Part shown: piece by piece, positions 1 through 6,618 of the stretch
Numbering within the stretch: the stretch's first letter is position 1
Layout of the letters: the number at the start of each line of letters is the position of its first letter
Origin: an uncultured Eubacteriales bacterium
GTDB lineage: Bacteria; Bacillota; Clostridia; Christensenellales; Borkfalkiaceae
Length of the DNA: 44,066 bases
Assembly: GCA_900548285.1 (NCBI GenBank)
Contig: URKE01000013.1
Location: 1-44,066 of the forward strand
Direction of reading: 5' to 3'
Made by a program: the position numbers and the translations under genes
Notes under the pieces: model-generated
Seen by the model: only the letters and a program-made list of their open reading frames with translations
Databases searched by the model: none
Told to the model about the DNA's origin: nothing

Positions 1-100
1 TGCCACCTTCGTTCTTGACAGACATGCAAAAGGCGCCATAGATAGTATCGATTTGGTGCCCGACGGCGGCGTCGTCCCCGCGCTTTGGATAACCCTTTAA
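1..100 (+). CDS. C-terminal end of a DUF6273-like protein (partial)
   Basis: An open frame runs in from the left edge (frame starting at base 2) and stops with TAA at 98-100, leaving 32 residues. They end in GGVVPALWITL. This matches the usual end of DUF6273 domains (G-x-x-PA-[LM]-x-I/L) and also the end of the large lipoprotein at 12105-14186 in this window (GHVLPAMRISL). The rest of the gene lies outside the window, so signal peptide and other domains cannot be judged. The family assignment rests on this short tail only. The next gene starts 71 bases downstream on the same strand. Confidence 0.55.
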   Translation, partial: ATFVLDRHAKGAIDSIDLVPDGGVVPALWITL

Positions 101-171
101 GACAATCTGATAAATAAGGCAATCGGGCCGTCTTTTTTAAGGCGGCTCGAACTGCCCGACGGAGAAAAGTT

Positions 172-1044
172 ATGAAAGTAATAAGAAACCTTATTATAAC
201 TCTTGTGGTTATAGTGGCAATACTCGGAGTCGTCATTATCGGCGGATATATCTACGTCCGCACGACGTACGGCATAGATCTTTTCCGCACCGCAGGACAA
301 TTAAAAACTCTTACGCAAGCGGTTGACGAAACCGCGCTTTGTCCCGACGCTTACGGCGAAGAAGATTTCGCCGCAATGAAAACCGAACTCAACCAAAAGT
401 TTGACGGATTTGTTTCTTACGAAGAAGGCAAGGGCGTTAACGGTTATTCGGTTAATTTCGGCTCGCTTGCGGATAAAAGCGTGAGCGGTACGATTTCGCT
501 TACCGAAAAACAGGTCGGAGCGATTATTCAGACGGTGTTTTTCGGGCAAACCGGCGGCAAATTGAATATCGGCGGGAAAGACGTGTCCGTAACCGTCGTA
601 CAGGTTGACTTTTCCGAAATTGCCGAAAACGGAAGCGCGGACTTTAACGTTGTGGTGAAAACAGACCTTACGCCATTTAAAGCCGATATGAGTAATTTTC
701 CGTATAAATATTTTAAAAAATATATTCCGGACAACCTTTACGTTTCATCCGTCGTGCGCGTGGATAAGGCGGAAGATGACGGCTTTTCTTATACCGTAAC
801 GCATAAAGCGCTTACGCTCAACAATCTTTCTGCAGACGACACGGCGGATTTGTTCAACACGCTCGATGCCGTACTGAAAATCGGAACGGCCGAAAATCTG
901 AATATGCAAGTCGGACGGATGGCGGTAAACACGCTTATAGGTACGGCGGAAAACAACGGCTTCGCTTATTCTCTTAAAGCAATCGGCGCAACTGCGTTTA
1001 AATTTGAAACCGCGTCCGGCGCAGATCGGTTTATCGTCAGCTGA
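172..1044 (+). CDS. Membrane-anchored protein of unknown function (290 aa)
   Basis: I do not recognise a family. The start ATG follows GGAGAAAAG at good spacing. Residues about 5-29 form one long hydrophobic segment (LIITLVVIVAILGVVIIGGYIY), so the protein is probably anchored by its N-terminus with the remaining ~260 residues outside the cell. There is no lipobox cysteine. The outer part alternates short beta-like stretches with Gly/Asp/Thr turns and has only one cysteine, near residue 57. It may be co-transcribed with the DUF6273-like gene ahead of it, because no terminator or promoter is seen between them. It is followed by a terminator hairpin at 1083. Real gene: codon use matches its neighbours. 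Confidence 0.8.
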   Translation: MKVIRNLIITLVVIVAILGVVIIGGYIYVRTTYGIDLFRTAGQLKTLTQAVDETALCPDAYGEEDFAAMKTELNQKFDGFVSYEEGKGVNGYSVNFGSLADKSVSGTISLTEKQVGAIIQTVFFGQTGGKLNIGGKDVSVTVVQVDFSEIAENGSADFNVVVKTDLTPFKADMSNFPYKYFKKYIPDNLYVSSVVRVDKAEDDGFSYTVTHKALTLNNLSADDTADLFNTLDAVLKIGTAENLNMQVGRMAVNTLIGTAENNGFAYSLKAIGATAFKFETASGADRFIVS

Positions 1045-1082
1045 TCGTTTAAAAGTTGTGTAAAACTAAAATTTCACAATAT

Positions 1083-1114
1083 AAAACGGGAAGTTTTTTA
1101 AGCTGCCCGTTTTA
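1083..1114 (+). terminator. Intrinsic terminator after the membrane protein
   Basis: AAAACGGGAAG pairs with CTGCCCGTTTT (one mismatch) across a short loop. The right arm itself ends in TTTT. It sits 39 bases after the stop of the gene at 172-1044. Confidence 0.65.
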
Positions 1115-1141
1115 ATCTCGGCTGGCATTGCAACAATATAT

Positions 1142-1172
1142 AAAAAGAACGGGAATGAATCCCGTTCTTTTT
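1142..1172 (-). terminator. Intrinsic terminator of tRNA-Leu
   Basis: AAAAAGAACGGG and CCCGTTCTTTTT form a perfect 12-bp stem around AATGAAT. On the minus strand the stem lies 4 bases past the tRNA-Leu CCA end and runs into a T-rich tract, so it most simply ends the tRNA transcript. Confidence 0.75.
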
Positions 1173-1175
1173 ATA

Positions 1176-1262
1176 TGGTGCCGCTGGTCGGGGTCGAACC
1201 GACACGGTATCGCTACCACGGGATTTTGAGTCCCGCGCGTCTGCCAATTCCACCACAGCGGC
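1176..1262 (-). tRNA. tRNA-Leu (anticodon CAA)
   Basis: Read on the minus strand, the acceptor stem GCCGCTG pairs with CAGCGGC, followed by A and an encoded CCA. The anticodon stem CGGGA/TCCCG holds loop CTCAAAA, giving anticodon CAA, which reads UUG leucine codons. A long variable arm (TGGTAGCGATACCG region) is as expected for the Leu/Ser/Tyr class, and the T arm contains GGTTCGA. Length 87 nt. It diverges from polA. Confidence 0.95.
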
Positions 1263-1337
1263 ATTTTTTTTCAAAGCGTTTTGAATCATTTTTCTTGCGC
1301 TTTATTTCCGCATTTATCCGCAAGTTTTGCATTACGC

Positions 1338-1366
1338 TTGATTTTTTTAATCGTTTGTGCAATAAT
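1338..1366 (+). promoter_or_regulatory. Probable polA promoter
   Basis: TTGATT at 1338-1343 and AATAAT at 1361-1366 are separated by 17 bases. The start of transcription would lie near 1373, about 77 bases before the polA ATG. Confidence 0.5.
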
Positions 1367-1449
1367 ATGTTTACGGATACAACGCTTATGTATCATATCA
1401 CATTTTACGAAATAAATCAACGATTTAAACGCCTCAAAAGGAATTTTTT

Positions 1450-4014
1450 ATGAATAATCTCATTCTTATCGACGGAAACAGTCTTATCAATAGAGCCTAT
1501 TACGCAACGCCGCCGTTATCTTCCAAAGACGGCAGACCGACGAATGCCGTGTATGCTTTCGTCAATATGCTCGTAAAACTCATTTCCGAGGTGAAACCCG
1601 AATACATTCTCGTCGCTTTCGACAGAAAAGAGCCGACTTTCAGACATAAAATGTATGCCGATTACAAAGGCACGAGAAAGCCGATGCCCGACGATCTTCG
1701 TCCGCAGGTCGAACTTTTGAAAACCGTACTCGACGAGATGAAAATATCCCGTTACGAATGCGCCGGAATAGAGGCTGACGATATTCTTGGCGCTTCTTCG
1801 AGAAAATTCCCGGTGAACTCCATAATCGTAACCGGCGATAAGGATAGTTTCCAACTCGTAGGCGAACGCACGAGCGTATATTTTACCAAAAGGGGAATTT
1901 CGGACGTAGAGATATACGATAACGATAATTTCACCGACAAAACGGGTTTGATTCCGAAACAGATAATCGACCTGAAGAGTCTTATGGGTGATAGTTCGGA
2001 TAATATTCCGGGCGTGAGCGGAGTGGGGGAGAAAACAGCCTTGAATCTCGTCAAAACTTACGGCTCGCTCGAAAATCTTTACGCTAACGTCGAAACTCTT
2101 ACGGGAAAACTCAAAGAAAGAATCGAAACGTCGAAAGACGTCGCTTTTCTTTCCAAAACGCTTGCAACGATCGACACTTCGGTTGAAATACCTTTAACGC
2201 TTGAAGATCTGAAATTCGATTTTCCTTTTTCTATGAGCGTCAAAGAACTTTTTTCCGAACTCGATTTTAAAAATCTTATAAAAAAGGATGCTTTATTCGC
2301 TTCCGATAAAATTTCGGATAAGACAGAAGACAAAAAGAGCATAGAAGGCAGGATAATCCATCTCAAAAATAATGACGAACTTCCGGATTTCCCCGTAGAA
2401 AAGCCGTTGTCCGTTGTGTTTGAAAAGGATTTTGCCGTTTCCGACGGTATTGACGAATACGTTATGAAAATTCCCGAAAACTTTTTCGACGAAGGAATGT
2501 CTTTCGAGAATTGCATTTCCCTTATCAGACCGCTTTTTGCCGATAATAACAGAAGAATAATTCTCTGGTCAAAAAAGGCTTTCAAAACGTCGATGGTCGG
2601 GTTCGGCTTTGAATTCAACGCTCGTGCAGACGACGTTTCCATTCAGAAATATCTCGCCGATTTCAGCGGTAAGGATGACAGCCTTTCCGACGTGATAAAA
2701 GAATACGGACTTGACGAAACCCGCCTTGCAACCTCGCTCTTTTCACTCGCTCAGATTATGGGTGATAAACTTAAAAAAGAGGGGTTAATCGACTTATACG
2801 AGGACTTAGAACTTCCGTTGAATGACGTTTTGTTCGATATGGAACAGGCCGGATTCAAGATAGACAGAAAAACTCTTTCCGAAATGAGCGCGGATTTTGA
2901 GAAGAGAATAAATGCTCTTAACGATAAAATCATCAGTTGTGCCGGTGAGAATTTTAACGTTAACAGCACGAAACAACTCGGCGTAATTCTTTTTGAAAAA
3001 CTTGGTTTGAAATCAAAAAAGAGAAACAAAACGAAAACGGGTTATTCCACGAGCGCGGACATTCTCGAAGAGATGAAAGACGAGCATCCGATAATTCCCG
3101 CTATTTTAGAATATCGCAGAATTCAGAAACTTTATTCCACGTACGTAAAAGGATTCGAGCCTTTGATCGATAAAAAGACGGGGCTTGTTCACACTTGTTT
3201 CAATCAGACTTTGACGTCCACCGGCAGATTATCTTCAAAGGAACCGAATTTACAGAATATTCCCGTCAGAGATAAGGAAGGGAAGGAAATCAGGAAGTTG
3301 TTTATTTCTTCTTTCGACGGAGGGAAAATCGCGGGCGCGGATTATTCGCAGATCGAGTTACGTCTTTTGGCTCATTTCAGCGGTTGTAAGCCGCTTATCG
3401 AAACGTTTACGAGCGGCGGAGATATTCACGCGCTCACGGCGTCGCAGGTTTTCGGAGTACCGCTTACGGAAGTGACTAAGGAGATGCGTCAAAGCGCGAA
3501 AGCAGTCAATTTCGGAATTATTTACGGCATTTCCGATTATGGTCTTGCCGAGCAACTGAAGATTTCGCCAAAGAGGGCAGCTGAGTATATCCAAAAATAC
3601 TTTGAAATGTATCCGAGCGTGAAAGAATATATGGACGGCAACGTCGATTTCGCGAGAAAAAACGGTTACGTGAAAACCTTGCTCGGCAGAAAACGTTATA
3701 TCCGCGAAATCAATTCTTCAAATTATAATCTGCGTTCGTTCGGCGAAAGGGCGGCAATGAATATGCCTCTTCAGGGAACGGCCGCGGACATTATAAAAAT
3801 CGCAATGCTAAAAGTATACAATAAGTTTAAAGAACTCGGTTTGAAGTCGAAACTTATTTTGCAGGTACACGATGAACTTATCGTCGACGCTCATCCCGAC
3901 GAGGTTGAAAAGGTACTTGAAATCCTGAAAAACGAAATGCAGACAGCCGTAACGCTTTCCGTACCTTTGACGGTGGAAACGGAGTGCGGCGAAAGGTGGT
4001 TTGACGCAAAATAA
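1450..4014 (+). CDS. polA: DNA polymerase I
   Basis: Family A polymerase of 854 aa, for Okazaki-fragment maturation and repair synthesis. The N-terminal 5'-3' exonuclease shows LIDGNSLINRAYY (4-16), GIEADD near 107 and the H3TH stretch GDSSDNIPGVSGVGEK near 180. The middle 3'-5' exonuclease-like domain (about 300-450) lacks the DxE and other acidic motifs, so proofreading is probably absent, as in many Bacillota. Polymerase motifs follow: TGRLSSKEPNLQNIPVR near 591, GADYSQIELRLLAHFSG near 630, RQSAKAVNFGIIYGISDYG near 680 and QVHDELIVDAHPDE near 805. The start ATG follows AAAAGGA. The stop overlaps the coaE start by one base, so the two are coupled. Confidence 0.97.
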   Translation: MNNLILIDGNSLINRAYYATPPLSSKDGRPTNAVYAFVNMLVKLISEVKPEYILVAFDRKEPTFRHKMYADYKGTRKPMPDDLRPQVELLKTVLDEMKISRYECAGIEADDILGASSRKFPVNSIIVTGDKDSFQLVGERTSVYFTKRGISDVEIYDNDNFTDKTGLIPKQIIDLKSLMGDSSDNIPGVSGVGEKTALNLVKTYGSLENLYANVETLTGKLKERIETSKDVAFLSKTLATIDTSVEIPLTLEDLKFDFPFSMSVKELFSELDFKNLIKKDALFASDKISDKTEDKKSIEGRIIHLKNNDELPDFPVEKPLSVVFEKDFAVSDGIDEYVMKIPENFFDEGMSFENCISLIRPLFADNNRRIILWSKKAFKTSMVGFGFEFNARADDVSIQKYLADFSGKDDSLSDVIKEYGLDETRLATSLFSLAQIMGDKLKKEGLIDLYEDLELPLNDVLFDMEQAGFKIDRKTLSEMSADFEKRINALNDKIISCAGENFNVNSTKQLGVILFEKLGLKSKKRNKTKTGYSTSADILEEMKDEHPIIPAILEYRRIQKLYSTYVKGFEPLIDKKTGLVHTCFNQTLTSTGRLSSKEPNLQNIPVRDKEGKEIRKLFISSFDGGKIAGADYSQIELRLLAHFSGCKPLIETFTSGGDIHALTASQVFGVPLTEVTKEMRQSAKAVNFGIIYGISDYGLAEQLKISPKRAAEYIQKYFEMYPSVKEYMDGNVDFARKNGYVKTLLGRKRYIREINSSNYNLRSFGERAAMNMPLQGTAADIIKIAMLKVYNKFKELGLKSKLILQVHDELIVDAHPDEVEKVLEILKNEMQTAVTLSVPLTVETECGERWFDAK

Positions 4015-4625
4015 TGATTAAAGTTGCTATTACGGGCGGAATAGGGAGCGGAAAGTCTACCGCCGCGGCTATTTTGGGTGAGTTCGGTTATAAATGCGAG
4101 TCTGCGGATAAAATTTATCATGAATTGCTTTCCGATGAGAAATTTGTTGAAAAAATATCCGAACATATGGAAATTGAACCGATTTTTTGCAACGGAAAAA
4201 AAATTCTCGATAAAAAAACGTTGTCGGATAAGGTTTTCGGCGACAAAAAGGAGTTGAAAAGACTTAACGAATTCACGCATCCCGTCGTTATGGACGTTAT
4301 GATGAGAAAAATGGAGAGCTTGAAAAACGAGAAGATAGTATTTGCCGAAGTCCCCGTTTTGTTTGAGGGCGGGTTCGATAATCTTTTCGACTACGTTGTT
4401 GTTATTAAGAAAAATATTGAAAGTCGCGTAATTAAAACTATGGATCGCGACGGAAAGAGCGCTGATGACGTCAAAAGGGTAGTTGCTGCGCAATTCGATT
4501 ACGATAATATCGAAGAAAACGAGAAATTTATCGTAGTAAATAACAACGGAACTATCGTTGACTTGAAAGAAAATTTAAAGAGCGTCGTTGCCGGAATTCT
4601 TCAAAAAAGGCAAAAAATATGCTGA
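4014..4625 (+). CDS. coaE: Dephospho-CoA kinase
   Basis: Catalyses the last step of coenzyme A synthesis, ATP-dependent phosphorylation of dephospho-CoA. The P-loop GGIGSGKST is at residues 8-16, followed by SADKIYHEL, the usual CoA-binding D-x-[IV] region. LNEFTHPVV and FAEVPVLFEGGFD are the family's conserved middle motifs, and VIKTMDRDG is the lid arginine region. Length 203 aa is typical. It overlaps polA by one base (TAATG), so it is translationally coupled to it. The polA-coaE order is common in Bacillota. Confidence 0.95.
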   Translation: MIKVAITGGIGSGKSTAAAILGEFGYKCESADKIYHELLSDEKFVEKISEHMEIEPIFCNGKKILDKKTLSDKVFGDKKELKRLNEFTHPVVMDVMMRKMESLKNEKIVFAEVPVLFEGGFDNLFDYVVVIKKNIESRVIKTMDRDGKSADDVKRVVAAQFDYDNIEENEKFIVVNNNGTIVDLKENLKSVVAGILQKRQKIC

Positions 4626-4632
4626 AAAACGA

Positions 4633-4661
4633 TTGATTTTTATTTTTATTTGAGTTATACT
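4633..4661 (+). promoter_or_regulatory. Promoter of tRNA-Ser
   Basis: TTGATT (4633-4638) and TATACT (4656-4661) are 17 bases apart. The predicted start near 4668 lies about 34 bases before the tRNA 5' end. Confidence 0.65.
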
Positions 4662-4701
4662 TAAAATGTAAATCTGTCCATCGGGTTTACTTTTTATAAA
4701 C

Positions 4702-4789
4702 GGAAGTTTATCGAAGCGGTCATAACGAGGCGGTCTTGAAAACCGTTTGCCCAAAAGGCACAGGGGTTCGAATCCCTTAACTTCCGCCA
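4702..4789 (+). tRNA. tRNA-Ser (anticodon UGA)
   Basis: The acceptor GGAAGTT pairs with AACTTCC, followed by G and an encoded CCA. The anticodon stem GCGGT/ACCGT holds loop CTTGAAA, giving anticodon TGA, which reads UCA. A long variable arm (TTTGCCCAAAAGGCA) and GGTTCGAATCC in the T arm fit class II tRNA-Ser. Length 88 nt. It has its own promoter and terminator. A foreign-looking patch begins just downstream. Confidence 0.96.
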
Positions 4790-4792
4790 AGC

Positions 4793-4840
4793 AAAACCTA
4801 AATCGAATACGAAAGTGTTTGGTTTAGGTTTTATTTTTTT
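4793..4840 (+). terminator. Intrinsic terminator of tRNA-Ser
   Basis: AAAACCTAAA pairs with TTTAGGTTTT and is followed by ATTTTTTT. It begins four bases after the CCA end. Confidence 0.75.
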
Positions 4841-4842
4841 AG

Positions 4843-4875
4843 TAAAAACGGCTAATGCGTATATGCAATAGCCGT
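4843..4875 (-). terminator. Terminator of the minus-strand peptide unit
   Basis: On the minus strand ACGGCTATTGC and GCATTAGCCGT form a strong stem (4848-4875), followed by TTTTTACT. It closes the transcription unit that starts at the promoter 5042-5070. Confidence 0.75.
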
Positions 4876-4887
4876 AAATTTTAGAGA

Positions 4888-4999
4888 TAAGGAGGTGACC
4901 CACGGTGCCACTTGGGAGCCAACTTATTTATGCTTGATAACTCCGTAAGAAATTATCATAAGAGCCTTAAACAAGGCTTTCATAAACATCACCTCCTTA
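4888..4999 (-). promoter_or_regulatory. Shine-Dalgarno / anti-Shine-Dalgarno inverted repeat
   Basis: TAAGGAGGTGA (RNA of 4989-4999, the ribosome site of the 19-aa peptide) is perfectly complementary over 11 bases to TCACCTCCTTA (RNA of 4888-4898), located after the peptide stop. The second arm, GGGTCACCTCCTTATC, matches the 16S rRNA 3' tail GGATCACCTCCTTTCT at nearly every position. Pairing within the RNA would hide the ribosome site. That the two arms pair in the cell is inference. Confidence 0.6.
4924..4983 (-). CDS. 19-residue basic-hydrophobic peptide
   Basis: The reading frame encodes MKALFKALMIISYGVIKHK. GGAGG lies 8 bases before this ATG, an ideal spacing; another ATG six bases upstream is too close to the ribosome site. 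The unit has a near-consensus promoter (5042-5070) about 60 bases upstream and a strong terminator about 50 bases downstream. The peptide has lysines at both ends of a hydrophobic core, like small membrane-active type I toxins or leader peptides. No homologue is recognised. No antibiotic-resistance gene or other ORF follows in the same direction, so a simple attenuator leader is not supported by the context. Function unknown. Confidence 0.5.
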   Translation of the reverse strand: MKALFKALMIISYGVIKHK

Positions 5000-5041
5000 A
5001 CGCGCCAAGGCTAATAAGCACCTTAACGCTTTGGCAAAATT

Positions 5042-5070
5042 ATTATACAGATTTTTATTACAAAAGTCAA
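5042..5070 (-). promoter_or_regulatory. Strong promoter of the peptide unit
   Basis: On the minus strand TTGACT (5065-5070) and TATAAT (5042-5047) are 17 bases apart. Transcription would start near 5035 and give an RNA of about 190 nt. Its first 30 bases can form a hairpin (GCCAAAGC with GCCTTGGC, one mismatch). Confidence 0.75.
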
Positions 5071-5145
5071 GTTGCAGACGGCTTTATGCCGCGAAAGGTT
5101 CGTAGGCGACAGAAAGGAGTGTGTCAGGCTATAGTCAAGCACCCG

Positions 5146-5168
5146 CCAAAGAGCCATTTGGTTTTTTT
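5146..5168 (+). terminator. Possible plus-strand terminator
   Basis: CCAAA and TTTGG form a short stem around GAGCCA, followed by seven T. No plus-strand gene with a convincing start precedes it. It may be a remnant of an acquired element. Confidence 0.4.
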
Positions 5169-5262
5169 CGTTGAAAATTAAAGGCAAAACAATCTGTTTG
5201 TTTGTACAAAAAAACAATACACAAAATAGTGACGTTTCTTTCTGTCTACGGTCGGTTGTGCC

Positions 5263-5291
5263 TTGCATTTTTAGGCTGAATGTGGTATAAT
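5263..5291 (+). promoter_or_regulatory. Promoter upstream of the GNAT gene
   Basis: TTGCAT (5263-5268) and TATAAT (5286-5291) are 17 bases apart. The start near 5298 would give a leader of about 170 bases before the GNAT ATG; the leader holds the remnant frame at 5305-5424. Confidence 0.6.
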
Positions 5292-5304
5292 GCAAGTAGT
5301 ATAA

Positions 5305-5424
5305 TTGAAATTGAGGTTATGGAAAGAATACGAGCATAACAGAGATGGTTATACAAATGCTAAAGCTGAGCTTGTAAAACGATATACCGAGAAAGCTAAC
5401 TTGTTATACAGCAACCGGTACTAA
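5305..5424 (+). pseudogene. Coding remnant of 39 codons in the GNAT leader
   Basis: An open frame from TTG 5305 to TAA 5422-5424 reads protein-like (LWKEYEHNRDGYTNAKAEL, then VKRYTEKANLLYSNRY). It has no ribosome site and starts almost at the predicted transcript start. The part NRDGYTNAKAEL resembles the D-R-x-x-YT-x-AK stretch near the end of GrpB-family nucleotidyltransferases, but the match is short. It is best read as the tail of a gene lost when the patch was assembled. Confidence 0.35.
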
Positions 5425-5471
5425 TAGATACCAACCTAACGTCCAGCATGGATTCTACTTGGTGATGAGAA

Positions 5472-6098
5472 ATGATTATTAACAAAAACGAATATTTAAT
5501 TTGTCCTTGTAAAGTTTCATCCATACCATATTGGAAAGCAACGTCTATAACCGTACCCGATGGTATGTGTATTGTACACCAAGACAATTTCAACATAATA
5601 GAATATCAACATTACATTGACGAGCCATATTTTCGCTTAATACATAGCCTGCAAGACTTGTCTATTCAAGTGCTTCCACAAGGATATTCGCTTTGTAACG
5701 CCACTTTGAAGGACTTTTCAGAGCACATCAATAGCTGCTATAACGGAGTCGGTGTAACAGAAGCCGACCTCCGAGACTATACAGCTCGTCCAGTATATGA
5801 TTCTGCTTTATGGTTGGCAATTAAGGATAACCAAACCGATGAAGTGGTTGCAACAGGAATTGCTGAGCTTGACAAAGAGATTGGTGAGGGCGTTTTAGAG
5901 TGGATTCAAGTATCTGAACAACATCGTGGATATGGATTGGGCAAATATGTTGTTTTAGAGTTGTTATGGAGAATGAAAGAAAGAGCTACGTTCGTTACTG
6001 TATCCGGTCAATGTAATAACCCTACCAATCCAGAGGCGTTGTATCGCAAATGTGGATTTACTGGCTCTGATGTATGGCACGTTTTGAGAAAGCGGTAA
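5472..6098 (+). CDS. GNAT-family N-acetyltransferase
   Basis: 208 aa. The C-terminal half carries the acetyl-CoA fold: EWIQVSEQHRGYGLGKYVVLELL (about 141-163) contains the Q/RxxGxG/A pyrophosphate-binding motif as QHRGYGLG, and NPTNPEALYRKCGFTGSDVWHVL (about 183-205) is the usual final N-x-x-A-x-x-x-Y-x-K-x-GF motif. The N-terminal ~85 residues do not look like a known domain. The acceptor substrate cannot be told. The ribosome site is weak (GGTGATGAG). Codon use is AT-richer and unlike the surrounding chromosome (many ATT, CAT, TTA codons), which with the remnants around it suggests acquisition by transfer. Confidence 0.85.
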   Translation: MIINKNEYLICPCKVSSIPYWKATSITVPDGMCIVHQDNFNIIEYQHYIDEPYFRLIHSLQDLSIQVLPQGYSLCNATLKDFSEHINSCYNGVGVTEADLRDYTARPVYDSALWLAIKDNQTDEVVATGIAELDKEIGEGVLEWIQVSEQHRGYGLGKYVVLELLWRMKERATFVTVSGQCNNPTNPEALYRKCGFTGSDVWHVLRKR

Positions 6099-6175
6099 AC
6101 ATCATTGAAACCAAACAAATTAGAGCTAACACTTTTTGTGAATACTAATTTCTCTTATTCTATTATAGTTCATAA

Positions 6176-6355
6176 TGCCACCCATTATTGCAAGGCAGAC
6201 ATATACTTTTTACGAATACTGTTTTGCCTGCGCCGCCATTAGGGAATAATACGAACCCTGACGATAAGTTAGAGTTCGTATTGTTCTTTTCTAACGAATA
6301 TTTCGGCATAAAAGTCGATTTGAACGGCAAAAAGAAGAATCAGCCGGGCGTTTAA
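6176..6355 (+). pseudogene. 59-codon 5'-truncated coding remnant
   Basis: After a stop at 6173 an open frame without any start codon runs to TAA at 6353-6355. It reads protein-like (for example TNTVLPAPPLGNNTNPDDKL and FSNEYFGIKVDLNGKKK). No family is recognised. The absence of a start and ribosome site, and its place in the foreign-looking patch, suggest the end of a deleted gene. Confidence 0.3.
6248..6282 (+). terminator. Hairpin after the GNAT gene
   Basis: AATACGAAC pairs perfectly with GTTCGTATT, followed by GTTCTTTTC. The T tract is interrupted, so it is only a possible terminator. It lies inside the remnant frame at 6176-6355. Confidence 0.4.
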
Positions 6356-6372
6356 ACCTCTCGGCTGTTTTT
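6341..6372 (+). terminator. Intrinsic terminator at the end of the foreign patch
   Basis: CAGCCG and CGGCTG form a GC-rich stem followed by TTTTTG. It separates the acquired patch from the phosphate-transporter regulatory region. Confidence 0.6.
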
Positions 6373-6431
6373 GTGTTTTATAAAGGTGGTTATATGGCTG
6401 AGTCTGAGGTAGATATATGCCGGACGACGAA

Positions 6432-6459
6432 TGTAAAGTTAATGTAAAGTCACTGTAAA
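6432..6459 (-). promoter_or_regulatory. PhoP/PhoB-type box (three TTTACA repeats)
   Basis: On the minus strand TTTACA occurs three times with exactly five bases between copies (plus-strand TGTAAA at 6432, 6443 and 6454; 11-bp period). This matches the TT(A/C/T)ACA repeats bound by PhoP of Bacillota. It lies about 35 bases upstream of the predicted promoter of the Na/phosphate cotransporter. Control by phosphate limitation is inferred. Confidence 0.6.
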
Positions 6460-6494
6460 TTTTCGGCAAATACGCGGTTATGGGATTTATGCGG

Positions 6495-6523
6495 TTGTAA
6501 TAATCCTTGTTTTCTGTTATATT
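6495..6523 (+). promoter_or_regulatory. Probable promoter of the Na/phosphate cotransporter
   Basis: TTGTAA (6495-6500) and TATATT (6518-6523) are 17 bases apart. The start would be near 6530, giving a leader of about 89 bases with GGAG at its end. Confidence 0.5.
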
Positions 6524-6618
6524 GAAAATAATTTGAAGTTTTAGCACAACGTTATAATCAATTTACAAATAAAGTTGTTAAAACCGAATTTTTCGTTGAT
6601 TTACAGGAGACAAACAAT

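Noticed and set aside
4901..4913. T-box-like motif AAGTGGCACCGTG on the minus strand
   Set aside because: It resembles the T-box core, but the leader is too short for a stem I and specifier loop, no aminoacyl-tRNA gene follows, and the terminator is not arranged as an alternative to it.
4912..5181. Plus-strand 89-codon ORF across the peptide unit
   Set aside because: It has no proper ribosome site for its start, runs antisense through the peptide gene and its promoter, and reads unlike a folded protein. Its end (VKHPPKSHLVFFVEN) may be a remnant of an acquired element, but I cannot support a gene.
6394..6447. 17-codon ORF with AAAGGTGG ribosome site
   Set aside because: It overlaps the TTTACA repeats and ends inside them. 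It is more likely a chance frame or a truncated start than a gene.
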